Virus record (IMG/VR): IMGVR_UViG_3300047552_001889
Coordinates: 64,001-128,000 of that record
Direction: 5' to 3' (one strand)
Length of the DNA: 64,000 nucleotides
Origin: a virus
This document shows positions 25,676 to 33,548 of this stretch, piece after piece. The position numbers and the translations under genes are program-made. Under the pieces are notes generated by a model, which was not told the origin of the DNA, did not search any database, and worked only from the letters and a program-made list of their open reading frames with translations. Each line of letters begins with the position of its first letter. Position 1 is the first letter of the stretch.

Positions 25676-26077
25676 ATGAGTGAATTTGGAGCTGAGCCTA
25701 AGGAAAATAAACCAGCGGCTCAGCCTAAGTCCACAGCACCAGACTCTTCACACACTGAGTCTAAGAATGAAGAGTATGTTCTTGTTAGGCTTGACGCTTG
25801 CTGGGCAGATGAATTTGATGTTCGTCATGCCTGGGTTATGACAAGAGAAGAGTATGAAGAAGGTGTGGAATCCTCAAAACAGGAGCTTGAAAAGCGTGGT
25901 AGATATACTGAAATCTACTTTGGAACAAACGAAGCTATTGAAGTAGAAAACTTTGATGACTACATGAGCAACCTCTCTGTAGAGATAATTTCCAAAGAAG
26001 ACTATGAAGCATTCAACAGAATGTTTGGTGGTAGCTTTGGAATGTTCGGCTACTACTTTCCATATGGAGATTATTAA
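25676..26077 (+). CDS. Hypothetical protein, 133 aa
   Basis: Not recognised. Disordered Pro/Lys/Ser-rich N-terminus (about 35 residues), folded middle (YVLVRLDACWADEFDV) and an aromatic glycine-rich end (GGSFGMFGYYFPYGDY). ATG 25676 chosen; the open frame upstream overlaps the previous gene out of frame. Confidence 0.6.
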   Translation: MSEFGAEPKENKPAAQPKSTAPDSSHTESKNEEYVLVRLDACWADEFDVRHAWVMTREEYEEGVESSKQELEKRGRYTEIYFGTNEAIEVENFDDYMSNLSVEIISKEDYEAFNRMFGGSFGMFGYYFPYGDY

Positions 26078-26083
26078 AATTAA

Positions 26084-26704
26084 ATGAATTCAACTGACAT
26101 ACAAAATAGACTTAGTGAATTATTTAGCAATCATGACCATCATTTCAGAAATAAATATATTTTTGATAGTGATTGGGAGTCGGATTATTTCTCAGTAACA
26201 AAATCAGGATACCTTTGTGAGGTTGAAATAAAAATTTCTAAGTCAGACTTTCAAGCTGACTTCATTAAATTTAAACACAAGCTATTTGAGGGTAGAAATG
26301 AGAAAGAAGTTATTAAGGAGGCTAAATACAGATGGAGTAAGCGTTGGAAGAAAAATGTAAAAAAAGCTCCAGAGAAAAAGGTAAATCCACAAGAGATTAA
26401 AATGCCAAATAGATTTTATTTTGCGTGTCCAGATGGGTTAATTGATATTAAAGACGTTCCTGAATACGCAGGTTTAATATATGTAACAGATAGTTTTCAT
26501 ACAACTAAGATTGTTAAACAAGCGCCTCTTCTACACAAAAGAAAAGAAGATATTAAGGAACTTCTATTTTCTAAATATCAATGGGGATATATAAATGTAA
26601 AAAATGAATTTGAAATTATGTGCAGAGGTCTTGAAAAGAAATTCAACCTTCCACATAATTCCGTAAATTCAATTTCCTCATTCAATAAGCTAGTAAAAAA
26701 TTAA
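26084..26704 (+). CDS. PD-(D/E)XK nuclease-like protein (MmcB-type), 206 aa
   Basis: The core reads ESDYFSVTKSGYLCEVEIKISKSDF: Asp34, then Glu48-Ile-Lys50, matching the D…ExK catalytic pattern, with the trailing KxSKSDF typical of MmcB-like proteins. A second strand-rich block NRFYFACPDGLI and AGLIYV follows. Such proteins act in DNA repair or recombination. Metal-dependent DNA cleavage is inferred. Confidence 0.65.
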   Translation: MNSTDIQNRLSELFSNHDHHFRNKYIFDSDWESDYFSVTKSGYLCEVEIKISKSDFQADFIKFKHKLFEGRNEKEVIKEAKYRWSKRWKKNVKKAPEKKVNPQEIKMPNRFYFACPDGLIDIKDVPEYAGLIYVTDSFHTTKIVKQAPLLHKRKEDIKELLFSKYQWGYINVKNEFEIMCRGLEKKFNLPHNSVNSISSFNKLVKN

Positions 26705-26714
26705 CAAAATTTTT

Positions 26715-26743
26715 TGAAACATAATCAAAAAATTAACGTATAA
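26715..26743 (+). promoter_or_regulatory. Phage-type promoter
   Basis: TGAAAC (26715-26720), 16 bases, CGTATAA (26737-26743). It drives the glucosaminidase gene with a 32-base leader to ATG 26776. Confidence 0.8.
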
Positions 26744-26775
26744 TGTTTGTTTTAAGCATTATAAATAAAAAAGTT

Positions 26776-27411
26776 ATGCATAAAAATTTAAAAAATATTT
26801 TAATACCAGTATTTGTATTGGTATCATCTCTGATTTTGATGTCATTCTATGTTGATGACATATCGAAAAACAATATTGGAAACAGTATTAATTTTAATAT
26901 TGACTTATTAAATCAAGATTCTATTGAAATTGCAATCAACAAAAGAGACAGTCTGGTACAAGACTCTATATTTGGAACTTACAAGTCTGATGCAGACTTA
27001 TTCTTAAGTAGAGAGATTTTCAATGGAACTCCTATAACTGGAGATGTTCTCTTTAAGTGTGCAAAGAGGGTCTACGACTCAACAAATGTGTTTGTGCCTC
27101 TTGAGTTGGTTCTGGCTCAAGCTCAGCTTGAGTCTGGAATGGGAAAGGTTAAGAATTCCAAGTACAAAAACAACTTCTTTGGGATAATGGATGGTGGGAA
27201 CCTGAAAAGATTCAAGACTGTTGAAGATGGTATTGAAGGTTACTACATGCTGATGAGTACAAAGTACTTAAGATGCAAGACTGTGGATGAACTCCTAAGA
27301 AACTTTACAAATTGTGGTGGAAAGAGGTATGCTTCAGAAACTTATGAGGCAAGCATTAGAAAGCAATATCACACAGTTAAGAGTTGGATTAGAAATAATC
27401 GAGAATCTTAA
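26776..27411 (+). CDS. Glucosaminidase-type peptidoglycan hydrolase with N-terminal membrane anchor, 211 aa
   Basis: The C-terminal domain (about residues 85-211) has FVPLELVLAQAQLESGMG (catalytic Glu119 expected), NNFFGI (132-137), a KTVEDGIEGYYM repeat and CGGKRYA: the FlgJ/glucosaminidase family, which cuts the glycan chain of peptidoglycan. Residues 8-25 form one hydrophobic helix after a basic start, either a signal peptide or a SAR-type anchor. Likely the phage endolysin or a virion lysin. ATG 26776 is used because an upstream in-frame ATG at 26743 lies inside the -10 box. Confidence 0.85.
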   Translation: MHKNLKNILIPVFVLVSSLILMSFYVDDISKNNIGNSINFNIDLLNQDSIEIAINKRDSLVQDSIFGTYKSDADLFLSREIFNGTPITGDVLFKCAKRVYDSTNVFVPLELVLAQAQLESGMGKVKNSKYKNNFFGIMDGGNLKRFKTVEDGIEGYYMLMSTKYLRCKTVDELLRNFTNCGGKRYASETYEASIRKQYHTVKSWIRNNRES

Positions 27412-27418
27412 CTTATTT

Positions 27419-27447
27419 TGTAACATTTTTCTATTACATCCGTATAA
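27419..27447 (+). promoter_or_regulatory. Phage-type promoter for ncRNA 1
   Basis: TGTAAC (27419-27424), 16 bases, CGTATAA (27441-27447). The next feature is the terminal stem of a non-coding RNA starting 6 bases on, not a gene. Confidence 0.8.
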
Positions 27448-27452
27448 ATACT

Positions 27453-27566
27453 GAATAAGAGCTTGAGGTATCACTACAAAGCACAATTACCCGATTGGTC
27501 TGGCGAGGTATCTTATAGAATGCACAATTACCCACAAGGTCAGCCATAAGCTCTTATTCTTTTTTT
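27453..27566 (+). ncRNA. Structured small RNA with two tandem 40-nt modules (unknown family)
   Basis: About 114 bases with no plausible ORF, bounded by a phage-type promoter and a T-run. The ends form a perfect 12-bp stem: GAATAAGAGCTT (27453-27464) with AAGCTCTTATTC (27548-27559), followed by seven Ts. Inside are two direct repeats (27465-27504 and 27505-27545), each GAGGTATC, 8-9 variable bases, GCACAATTACCC, four variable bases, GGTC. In each module GGTA can pair with TACC, enclosing the conserved GCACAAT. Variable loops with constant blocks suggest a selected structure. Target or partner unknown. It could also act as a leader of the next gene, but the T-run should end transcription. Confidence 0.75.
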
Positions 27567-27577
27567 AACTCAATAAG

Positions 27578-28042
27578 ATGGGAAATAAAAAGGAGAATTT
27601 TGAAGTCATTGAAGTTCCAGCATCTGGAAAGCGTGATTGGTTTGGTGGCGCTTGGTGTCTTGTTTGGGTTTACTCTAAGTCTGGAAACTTCCTGCTTAAG
27701 GGCTACCGAAATGAGTGCGAAGACTACATTAAGTCAAAGGGTTGGTCATGTTGGGCTATCTACAATCTATATGGTAGATATGGTCACAGAACCGTGTTGC
27801 TGACTTATAATTGTGACTTTGAAATCTCTAATCCGTCAAGGATGTCTAAGAAGAAAACATCAGAAGACTTCAAGTACAAAATCTACAGAAAGGGTAACTA
27901 CAGGGGTGCGATTAATGTGAAGAGATTACCCAAGGTTTTCGTCAACTTCAATCCACCGTATGAAAATGTAGTTCCAAATTCCCTTGGTAGCATGGATGCG
28001 CTTAAGTCCTTGAGGGATAATATGGACCAAAACAACAGATAA
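27578..28042 (+). CDS. Hypothetical protein, 154 aa
   Basis: Not recognised. Trp/Gly-rich first half (WFGGAWCLVWVYSKSG), basic second half. Follows ncRNA 1 by 11 bases; no separate promoter seen. Confidence 0.6.
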   Translation: MGNKKENFEVIEVPASGKRDWFGGAWCLVWVYSKSGNFLLKGYRNECEDYIKSKGWSCWAIYNLYGRYGHRTVLLTYNCDFEISNPSRMSKKKTSEDFKYKIYRKGNYRGAINVKRLPKVFVNFNPPYENVVPNSLGSMDALKSLRDNMDQNNR

Positions 28043-28258
28043 ATGAGCTTTCCAAATTTTCATGTAGCCTCTGTAGAGATTAATAAGTACGTCTATCCTA
28101 ATGAAGATGGTCCAACCAGATTCAATAGGAATCATGTGATTGATGCTTCCACTGAGGATGAGGCCAGAGAGAAGGTTAAGAAATTTTACGAGGACAAGAG
28201 TGATGAATACGGCATATCTTATGACGTTATATACATAGAATTTTTCGAGAAAATATAG
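28043..28258 (+). CDS. Hypothetical protein, 71 aa
   Basis: Not recognised. The pattern NHVIDASTEDEAREKVKKFY (strand, then helix starting at TEDEA) is common in small phage proteins. Starts on the base after the previous stop. Confidence 0.6.
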   Translation: MSFPNFHVASVEINKYVYPNEDGPTRFNRNHVIDASTEDEAREKVKKFYEDKSDEYGISYDVIYIEFFEKI

Positions 28259-28265
28259 ATAATAA

Positions 28266-29303
28266 ATGAATATACTAAACGACAACGGCAAATACACATT
28301 TTATAACTCACTAAAAATTGAAGATAAGCTTGAAACTAAGAACTACATCTTCAACTGTGACGAATATGGTAATTGCTGGCTTGAGGATGCTGAGTCATTT
28401 AAGGTTCCAGAAAAAATATATGATATAAGCTCTGGCTTTAGACAAGATGTTTTGAAGTCATTCAATCACTATCAGAGGAATCTTGGAGTTCTTTTAACTG
28501 GAAATAAGGGTCAAGGTAAGTCATTGACTGCAAAACTTCTTTGCAGAGAAATGAATATGCCAATCATCATCATTAATAAGTCAATTCCTAAGTCTGTTAA
28601 CTTTGTTCGATTCTTCAATAACATCAAGCAAAATCATTGCATCTTTCTGGATGAGTTCGAAAAGCTCTTCTCAACATACAGTGCTACTAATGAAAACGAA
28701 TTCCATGGACAAGAAGTATTTCTTTCATTTATGGATGGTGTTCTAACAAATGAGCATAAGACACTTTTCTTGCTTACAACGAATGATAGCGTGAATGAGT
28801 ACTTCATGAACAGGCCATCAAGAATCAAGTTCCTTAAGGAATATGATGAGCTTGACGAGGAAATATTTAACATGATTGTTGAGGATAAACTTCAAAATAA
28901 GGAGTTCCAGAAAGACCTTGAGGACAGTGTTTCTCTTGTGAACTTGAACATTGACCTTCTCATATCAATCATTGATGATATTAACCTATTCAATCGACCA
29001 TTTTCTGAATTTAAGGACAACTACAACTATAAGCTTGAAAACTTTAAGTATGAGGTTTCTATAGTTCAGGATAAATCTGAAAAGTTTGAAGGATACTATT
29101 CATCTAAGAGAAAGGTAAGAAACACAGACACATATCTTCATCATCATCAGGTTACTGATTTCTTGAAATTTACCAGAGAAGAAATTATCTTCACTTCTTT
29201 TGAGTGGGATGAAGATGAGCATGGTAATGAAATCAAGAAGGATATTGTAGTAAGGATGACATTGTGTTCAAATAAATACACTGTTACTAACGCATATTCT
29301 TAA
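28266..29303 (+). CDS. AAA+ ATPase, 345 aa
   Basis: Walker A GNKGQGKS (residues 79-86), Walker B HCIFLDEFEKLF (124-135), sensor 1 LLTTND (169-174) and an RPSRIKF segment (183-189) that could hold the arginine finger. The first 70 residues and the last 130 have no recognised domain. AAA+ proteins of this kind remodel protein or DNA complexes; the target is unknown. The separate acidic C-terminal domain may be its substrate-binding part. Confidence 0.8.
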   Translation: MNILNDNGKYTFYNSLKIEDKLETKNYIFNCDEYGNCWLEDAESFKVPEKIYDISSGFRQDVLKSFNHYQRNLGVLLTGNKGQGKSLTAKLLCREMNMPIIIINKSIPKSVNFVRFFNNIKQNHCIFLDEFEKLFSTYSATNENEFHGQEVFLSFMDGVLTNEHKTLFLLTTNDSVNEYFMNRPSRIKFLKEYDELDEEIFNMIVEDKLQNKEFQKDLEDSVSLVNLNIDLLISIIDDINLFNRPFSEFKDNYNYKLENFKYEVSIVQDKSEKFEGYYSSKRKVRNTDTYLHHHQVTDFLKFTREEIIFTSFEWDEDEHGNEIKKDIVVRMTLCSNKYTVTNAYS

Positions 29304-29306
29304 TAA

Positions 29307-29543
29307 ATGGATAATATTGAAACTGGAGATATTGTTGTTTATTTAGGCTCAGACGATGAGTGGAATCATGAGTGCTGTAAGGGTGCTGAGTACAAAATCG
29401 TAAAAGTATACCCATCAATTTTGTTTGGAGTTTATTATTATGACTTAGTAACAACAATTGAGAACTATGACATTTTGAAGCACGATTTCTACAAAGAAAT
29501 ATTCTCAGTTCCAGGTTATCAACTATCCAAAATAAATAAGTAG
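29307..29543 (+). CDS. Small SH3-like protein, 78 aa
   Basis: Opens IETGDIVVYLGSDDEW, a beta-barrel pattern of small phage proteins. Rich in Tyr. Function unknown. Confidence 0.6.
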   Translation: MDNIETGDIVVYLGSDDEWNHECCKGAEYKIVKVYPSILFGVYYYDLVTTIENYDILKHDFYKEIFSVPGYQLSKINK

Positions 29544-29549
29544 CATTTA

Positions 29550-29565
29550 ATAAACTTTATTCTAT
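29550..29565 (+). repeat. Dispersed repeat ATAAACTTTAYTCTAT, copy 2
   Basis: T at the variable position; 2 bases before ATG 29568. Six more upstream bases (CATTTA) are shared with copy 3 at 29870. Confidence 0.55.
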
Positions 29566-29567
29566 CT

Positions 29568-29870
29568 ATGGAAAACGAAAAACTGCTAGAGAAAGTCAAA
29601 GACTTCAAACATAAATTAACAAGACTTCAAGACTATGAAGGGGCTTGTATCTTTAGGGACCTTGAAAGAACCTTGATGATTGATTCAGATTCTGAAGATA
29701 ATATTGAGTCATTCCTAGAAACGGTTGTATCACTTTCAAATAGAAAGAAAAAGTCTGACGAACTTTTATCAAAATCCTTAGATGCTATGCAGATGGTTGG
29801 TAAAAGAGATTTAACATCTACAGAAATTGCAGCATTAAAGAAAGAGATAAAATCTCATCTTAACATTTAA
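29568..29870 (+). CDS. UVR-motif protein, 100 aa
   Basis: Residues 16-36 (KLTRLQDYEGACIFRDLERTL) resemble the UVR motif, the helical hairpin by which UvrB and UvrC contact each other. In stand-alone proteins this motif serves protein-protein contact, for example in McsA. The rest is charged helix. The target in the host or phage is unknown. Confidence 0.55.
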   Translation: MENEKLLEKVKDFKHKLTRLQDYEGACIFRDLERTLMIDSDSEDNIESFLETVVSLSNRKKKSDELLSKSLDAMQMVGKRDLTSTEIAALKKEIKSHLNI

Positions 29871-29885
29871 TAAACTTTATTCTAT
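29870..29885 (+). repeat. Dispersed repeat ATAAACTTTAYTCTAT, copy 3
   Basis: Identical to copy 2 and overlapping the stop codon of the gene before. It enters the inverted repeat at 29879. Confidence 0.55.
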
Positions 29886-29913
29886 TTATAGGTATAAACC
29901 CCTTAAATAGAAT
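29879..29913 (+). promoter_or_regulatory. Inverted repeat / hairpin before a membrane protein gene
   Basis: ATTCTATTTA (29879-29888) pairs perfectly with TAAATAGAAT (29904-29913) around a 15-base spacer; no T-run follows. It ends 3 bases before ATG 29917, so as RNA it could hide the start codon region, or as DNA be an operator. Confidence 0.5.
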
Positions 29914-29916
29914 AAA

Positions 29917-30171
29917 ATGGGATTAGGACCTAAAAATTTTAAAAGAAACTTATTTGCGATAATTAACTATGCGCAAATAATTCTGAGCATTGTTGCTGCA
30001 GTTAGTTTCCCAGGTTGGGTTAAAGGTGGATACCTATCTGACTGCTATTTTGAAATCGGAAACTTTTGCTTCCCTCTATGGATTCCAGTTGCAATAGCAA
30101 CGTTCGGCTCACTTATTGGAGGAATATGGTGGACGATAAGAAAATACAAGGACACTGGTTCTTGGTGGTAA
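29917..30171 (+). CDS. Small two-helix membrane protein, 84 aa
   Basis: Two hydrophobic segments (about residues 12-34 and 51-73), short charged ends. The size and topology would fit a holin, but no specific motif supports that. Followed by a strong terminator. Confidence 0.6.
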   Translation: MGLGPKNFKRNLFAIINYAQIILSIVAAVSFPGWVKGGYLSDCYFEIGNFCFPLWIPVAIATFGSLIGGIWWTIRKYKDTGSWW

Positions 30172-30180
30172 ACTTTGAAA

Positions 30181-30203
30181 CCCTCCTTAAGGAGGGTTTT
30201 TTT
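30181..30203 (+). terminator. Rho-independent terminator
   Basis: CCCTCCTT/AAGGAGGG (30181-30196) followed by seven Ts. Very strong for this AT-rich genome. TACTTTTG at 30220-30227 just after fits a host-type -7 box, but without a matching TTTG 20 bases upstream. Confidence 0.85.
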
Positions 30204-30242
30204 ATTGACATTTTTTTATTACTTTTGTCTAAAATTAGAAAG

Positions 30243-30464
30243 ATGGCAACAATAATAGGATTTAACCTAGACTCAGACTTCAAGATAACCAATGAGAAGG
30301 CTTACTATAACAAGGTTACAATAACTCTTGGTCTTGAGAATGAAAAGTGCAAGACGATGTATAACTTTGATTTCAAGAATGTACCAGAGGAAATTAGAGA
30401 AGAGATTTTTGAAAAATTGAAGCCTTACTTCAAAGAAGGCGAATCTAAAATAATAGATTACTGA
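30243..30464 (+). CDS. Hypothetical protein, 73 aa
   Basis: Not recognised. Start is ATG 30243, after the terminator; a longer open frame from 30066 crosses the terminator and the upstream gene and is rejected. TGATG overlap with the next gene. Confidence 0.65.
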   Translation: MATIIGFNLDSDFKITNEKAYYNKVTITLGLENEKCKTMYNFDFKNVPEEIREEIFEKLKPYFKEGESKIIDY

Positions 30465-30937
30465 TGAAAAAAGTTTTTCAAACGATTGTTGGAAATGGTT
30501 CTGAAAGCCATGAGCGTGGAAATTGCATGCAAGCAGCTATAGCGTCTTTATTTGAATTAGAGCTTGAGGATGTTCCAAATTTTATAATTCTTGAGACGGG
30601 GAAAGGTGAAGCAAATCTGTCTATGTGGCAATTTATAATGGATAAAACAGGTATTTTTGCAACTGTATTTGGAACTTTCGATACTCCAATAGAAAAATAT
30701 AAAGAAATTTGTAAATTTGATGGAGGAATAGGAGGTTATTTTTATGCATCTGTTAAGTCTCAGACGTTTGAAGGCACAAGTCATGCTATTATTGTTGACT
30801 CAAATATGAATGTTGTTCATGACCCAAATCCTAATGGAAAATGTTTGGGTATGGAGCTTGATAACTCAAATTTGAATTACATAATAACATTTGGCGATTG
30901 GTATATTGACCTAGATGGTAATTTAGTTAAAAGTTAA
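30464..30937 (+). CDS. Cysteine-protease-like (papain/BtrH-type) phage protein, 157 aa
   Basis: GNCMQAAIASLFEL (Cys21), SHAIIVDSNMNVVHDPNPNG (His107, Asp120) give the Cys-His-Asp order of papain-fold enzymes, a pattern shared with a family of small phage proteins. It might be a peptidase, amidase or acyltransferase; activity is not proven. Confidence 0.6.
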   Translation: MKKVFQTIVGNGSESHERGNCMQAAIASLFELELEDVPNFIILETGKGEANLSMWQFIMDKTGIFATVFGTFDTPIEKYKEICKFDGGIGGYFYASVKSQTFEGTSHAIIVDSNMNVVHDPNPNGKCLGMELDNSNLNYIITFGDWYIDLDGNLVKS

Positions 30938-30941
30938 AGAT

Positions 30942-31511
30942 ATGTTCTTAGAATCAAATCATAGCGGCCACATTGAGGTTGTATGTGGCTCAATGTTCTC
31001 TGGGAAGACAGAAGAGCTTATCAGAAGAATTAAGAGAGTAAAGATAGCTGGACAGCCATTTAAAGTGTTCAAGCCAAAAGTTGACAATAGATACAGCGAT
31101 ACAGAGGTTGTGAGTCACTCTAAGAATTCTATAAACTCAATTGTAGTTGTTCATGCTGTTGACATTCTTGACTTAGTTGAAGATAGTGATGAGGTTGTAG
31201 GAATTGATGAGGTTCAATTCTTTGATGGCAAGATAGTCGAGGTATGCACAGAGCTTGCAAATGCTGGAAAGCGTGTAATTGTTGCTGGATTGGATATGGA
31301 CTATGCTGGAAATCCATTTGGACCGATGCCAGGTCTATTGTCGATAGCTGAGTATGTCACCAAGGTTAAGGCCATTTGTGTTGATTGCTCATCTGTTGCA
31401 AATTTTTCTTACAGACTATCAGATAGCGAGGAAGTTGTAATGCTGGGAGAAACAAAGGAATACATTCCACTCTGCAGGAAGTGCTTTAACAATAGAATGT
31501 CCTCCAGATAA
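30942..31511 (+). CDS. tdk: Thymidine kinase (type II)
   Basis: Phosphorylates thymidine to dTMP. Walker A GSMFSGKT (residues 16-23), IDEVQFF with catalytic Glu90, and two zinc pairs CVDC (146-149) and CRKC (178-181) that hold the lasso. Length 189 matches the bacterial and T4 enzymes. Together with the Nudix hydrolase, the HD hydrolase and the deoxyribosyltransferase-like fusion it points to a nucleotide-supply programme. Confidence 0.95.
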   Translation: MFLESNHSGHIEVVCGSMFSGKTEELIRRIKRVKIAGQPFKVFKPKVDNRYSDTEVVSHSKNSINSIVVVHAVDILDLVEDSDEVVGIDEVQFFDGKIVEVCTELANAGKRVIVAGLDMDYAGNPFGPMPGLLSIAEYVTKVKAICVDCSSVANFSYRLSDSEEVVMLGETKEYIPLCRKCFNNRMSSR

Positions 31512-31552
31512 TTTTAACCTTTTTTTGCTCTTATTTATTAGAAAATGGAGTT

Positions 31553-32005
31553 ATGAAAAGGTTGCGTGGTTTTGAGTTTCACATAAGATTATTTGTGATA
31601 TTGCTCGCAGCCATAATGCCATTGGTTTTATTCTTAAGTCAGGGTCACATGTTTTCTATTTCGACTTACTGGGAGACAGATATGCAGCCCCTTTTTATAA
31701 TCACCAATGCAGCAACTTCATATTATCTATACGGAATTAAGAGGTGGAGGCTTTCAGCTCTATTTCTATTGCTGTTAACAGCATTTTCGGTCTCGCTATT
31801 CCCAAATGTTCATAATTTTTTGGCCGTATTGTTTTTTGTTGTATCTTTGTTTCCATTATATACGACAAAACTATTCAGGTTTTGCTTCTGGGCTTATCTC
31901 GTGGCGCTTCCTGTTATGTTTTTCGATATGATGATTGGAGAGTCGATTGCAGTGTTCTTCTTATGCCTGCATCACTTCCTTATTCTTATGAAACTACAAA
32001 GATAA
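31553..32005 (+). CDS. Multi-pass membrane protein, 150 aa
   Basis: Not recognised. Five hydrophobic segments (about residues 11-29, 47-60, 67-82, 86-103, 108-145 possibly two helices) and few charges. Bases 31512-31552 before it show no clear promoter. Confidence 0.65.
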   Translation: MKRLRGFEFHIRLFVILLAAIMPLVLFLSQGHMFSISTYWETDMQPLFIITNAATSYYLYGIKRWRLSALFLLLLTAFSVSLFPNVHNFLAVLFFVVSLFPLYTTKLFRFCFWAYLVALPVMFFDMMIGESIAVFFLCLHHFLILMKLQR

Positions 32006-32008
32006 ATA

Positions 32009-32356
32009 ATGAAAATATCAGTAAATCAAGACAACACAATCCAGCTGGAAGAAGTTTTTAATCCAGTAATACTAAAAACTGCAGATGGCGAAGAGATGGC
32101 TATTTGCATGAGAGATGGTGGATTTGAATTCAAGTATCAAGGCGAAATGTATTTTGCTAAGGGTGGTTATGTTGAACCATTTCAAAAATCTGTTCGAGGT
32201 AATTATCTCGTTGAACAAGCTCATACTGAAGAATCAGAGTCTCCAAGAAACAGCTCAGCTTGCGACCACAGAGACAGTTACATTGTTAGTGGTGCTTTTG
32301 GTGGCAGATGGTGTGAAAACTGCAAAGAAATGGTAGACGAAAAATCAGAAGACTAA
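32009..32356 (+). CDS. Hypothetical protein with possible zinc site, 115 aa
   Basis: Beta-rich first half; the end has ACDHRD and WCENCKEMV (CxxC), compatible with one zinc ion. Not otherwise recognised. Confidence 0.6.
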   Translation: MKISVNQDNTIQLEEVFNPVILKTADGEEMAICMRDGGFEFKYQGEMYFAKGGYVEPFQKSVRGNYLVEQAHTEESESPRNSSACDHRDSYIVSGAFGGRWCENCKEMVDEKSED

Positions 32357-32367
32357 ATAAATTTATT

Positions 32368-32649
32368 ATGTCAGGAGGACGGTTTGATTATCTGCAGCAC
32401 AGATTCACTGAGATTATTGAAGCTATTGAGTATGAGATTGAAAATAATAACGCTGAGCCAAGGCCAGAGGATTGGTTCAATCCCAATAACTTTCGAGAAG
32501 AAACAATTGCCGAATTTAAGAAAGGAATTGAATTGCTAAAGAAAGCTCAAATATACGCAAATAGGATTGACTATCTTCTCTCTGGTGATGATGGAGAAGA
32601 CACCTTCCATGAGAGACTGTCTGAAGATTTATCTGAAAATAATTTATAA
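32368..32649 (+). CDS. Conserved small phage protein (MSGGRFDY family), 93 aa
   Basis: Begins MSGGRFDYLQHRFTEI and ends ANRIDYLLSGDDGEDTFHER, both hallmarks of a small protein family I recognise from many phages. Function unknown. Confidence 0.75.
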   Translation: MSGGRFDYLQHRFTEIIEAIEYEIENNNAEPRPEDWFNPNNFREETIAEFKKGIELLKKAQIYANRIDYLLSGDDGEDTFHERLSEDLSENNL

Positions 32650-32656
32650 CCTCAAT

Positions 32657-32872
32657 ATGATGGAAAAATACAGAGGAAAAACTCTTGAGGAGTGGAAGGA
32701 ATACATCAAGAAGGATAATCAAGTTGGAATTAGAACTGCTAAGTACATTGTAGTGCTAGAAGAAATTGTTGAAGAGATGAATCAACAATTGTTTTGTAAG
32801 CATGAATTAGAATCTCTAGGCACAAGAGCCGTTAAGTGTATAAAGTGTAAAAAACTATTTGAAACAGAATAG
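32657..32872 (+). CDS. Small protein with C-terminal zinc pair, 71 aa
   Basis: Helical first 45 residues, then CKHELESLGTRAVKCIKC, a CxH…CxxC set. ATG 32657 (or 32660) chosen because the longer frame overlaps the previous gene. Confidence 0.6.
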   Translation: MMEKYRGKTLEEWKEYIKKDNQVGIRTAKYIVVLEEIVEEMNQQLFCKHELESLGTRAVKCIKCKKLFETE

Positions 32873-32885
32873 TTAAATTTATTTT

Positions 32886-32914
32886 TGAAACTTTTTTAAT
32901 TTTTAAACGTATAA
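32886..32914 (+). promoter_or_regulatory. Phage-type promoter
   Basis: TGAAAC (32886-32891), 16 bases, CGTATAA (32908-32914). ATG 32920 follows after only 5 bases: probable leaderless transcript. Confidence 0.8.
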
Positions 32915-32919
32915 AACCC

Positions 32920-33306
32920 ATGAACAAAGTTAACATTAACGGTAGAACAATCGTTACATCAGGAAATAGTGTTGTAATCAGCAATGGTAAAATAATCATT
33001 GATGGTGTTGAGCAGGGTCTTGGTGACGAAAAGGTAATAAACATCACAATTGAGGGGAATGTTGAATCACTAAGCGCTCCAGCTTGTAAGACAATCAGCG
33101 TCACTGGAGATGTGGGAAATTTATCTACCACTTCAGGTGACGTTGAAATTGGTGGAAATGTCAAGTCAAACATCAGCTGCACATCTGGAGACATTCAAGT
33201 TGAGGGTGATGTTTCAGGAAGCATCAACACAACATCTGGAGATGTAAAGTGTGGAAATGTTGGCGGAAGTGTGAGTTCACTAAGCGGAAACATTAGACAT
33301 AAATAA
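32920..33306 (+). CDS. Beta-solenoid repeat protein, 128 aa
   Basis: From residue 60 on it repeats the unit TSGDVxxxGNV (NLSTTSGDVEIGGNV, ISCTSGDIQVEGDV, INTTSGDVKCGNV, SSLSGNI), which fits a right-handed beta-solenoid with about 11-14 residues per turn. Similar proteins are common in phages; a bactofilin-like polymer or adhesin is possible. Function unknown. Confidence 0.65.
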   Translation: MNKVNINGRTIVTSGNSVVISNGKIIIDGVEQGLGDEKVINITIEGNVESLSAPACKTISVTGDVGNLSTTSGDVEIGGNVKSNISCTSGDIQVEGDVSGSINTTSGDVKCGNVGGSVSSLSGNIRHK

Positions 33307-33308
33307 CA

Positions 33309-33548
33309 ATGACCATGAACCTAAAAGAGAAAAAATCAAAGGTTGCACTATGCAAGAAATGTAAGGGTTTCGTTTTGGCATGTCACACAGACTATATAAG
33401 CAAATCAACTGAGAAAGAGTTTACTCAGTTTACCAATGAGGGATTTGAAGTAAAGATTGAGACACTAGAAAAAACTAAGAGTCGAGAATTTGTCTTTTAT
33501 TCTGACAAGAAGAATGGCAAATGCGAGGACTGTAACAGTGTTGATTAA
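33309..33548 (+). CDS. Small zinc-binding protein, 79 aa
   Basis: CKKCKGFVLAC near the start and CEDC near the end suggest a zinc ribbon with a beta-rich insert. Similar small phage proteins exist. ATG 33315 is an alternative start. Confidence 0.6.
   Translation: MTMNLKEKKSKVALCKKCKGFVLACHTDYISKSTEKEFTQFTNEGFEVKIETLEKTKSREFVFYSDKKNGKCEDCNSVD

Noticed and set aside
27465-27545. CRISPR array or tandem glycine-type riboswitch
   Set aside because: Only two repeats, with paired arms inside each, and a closing stem plus terminator; no spacers and no riboswitch consensus recognised.
29917-30171. Holin call for the two-helix membrane protein
   Set aside because: Topology alone is shared by many small membrane proteins here (for example 19800, 33611, 36181, 54024); no link to the lysin gene.
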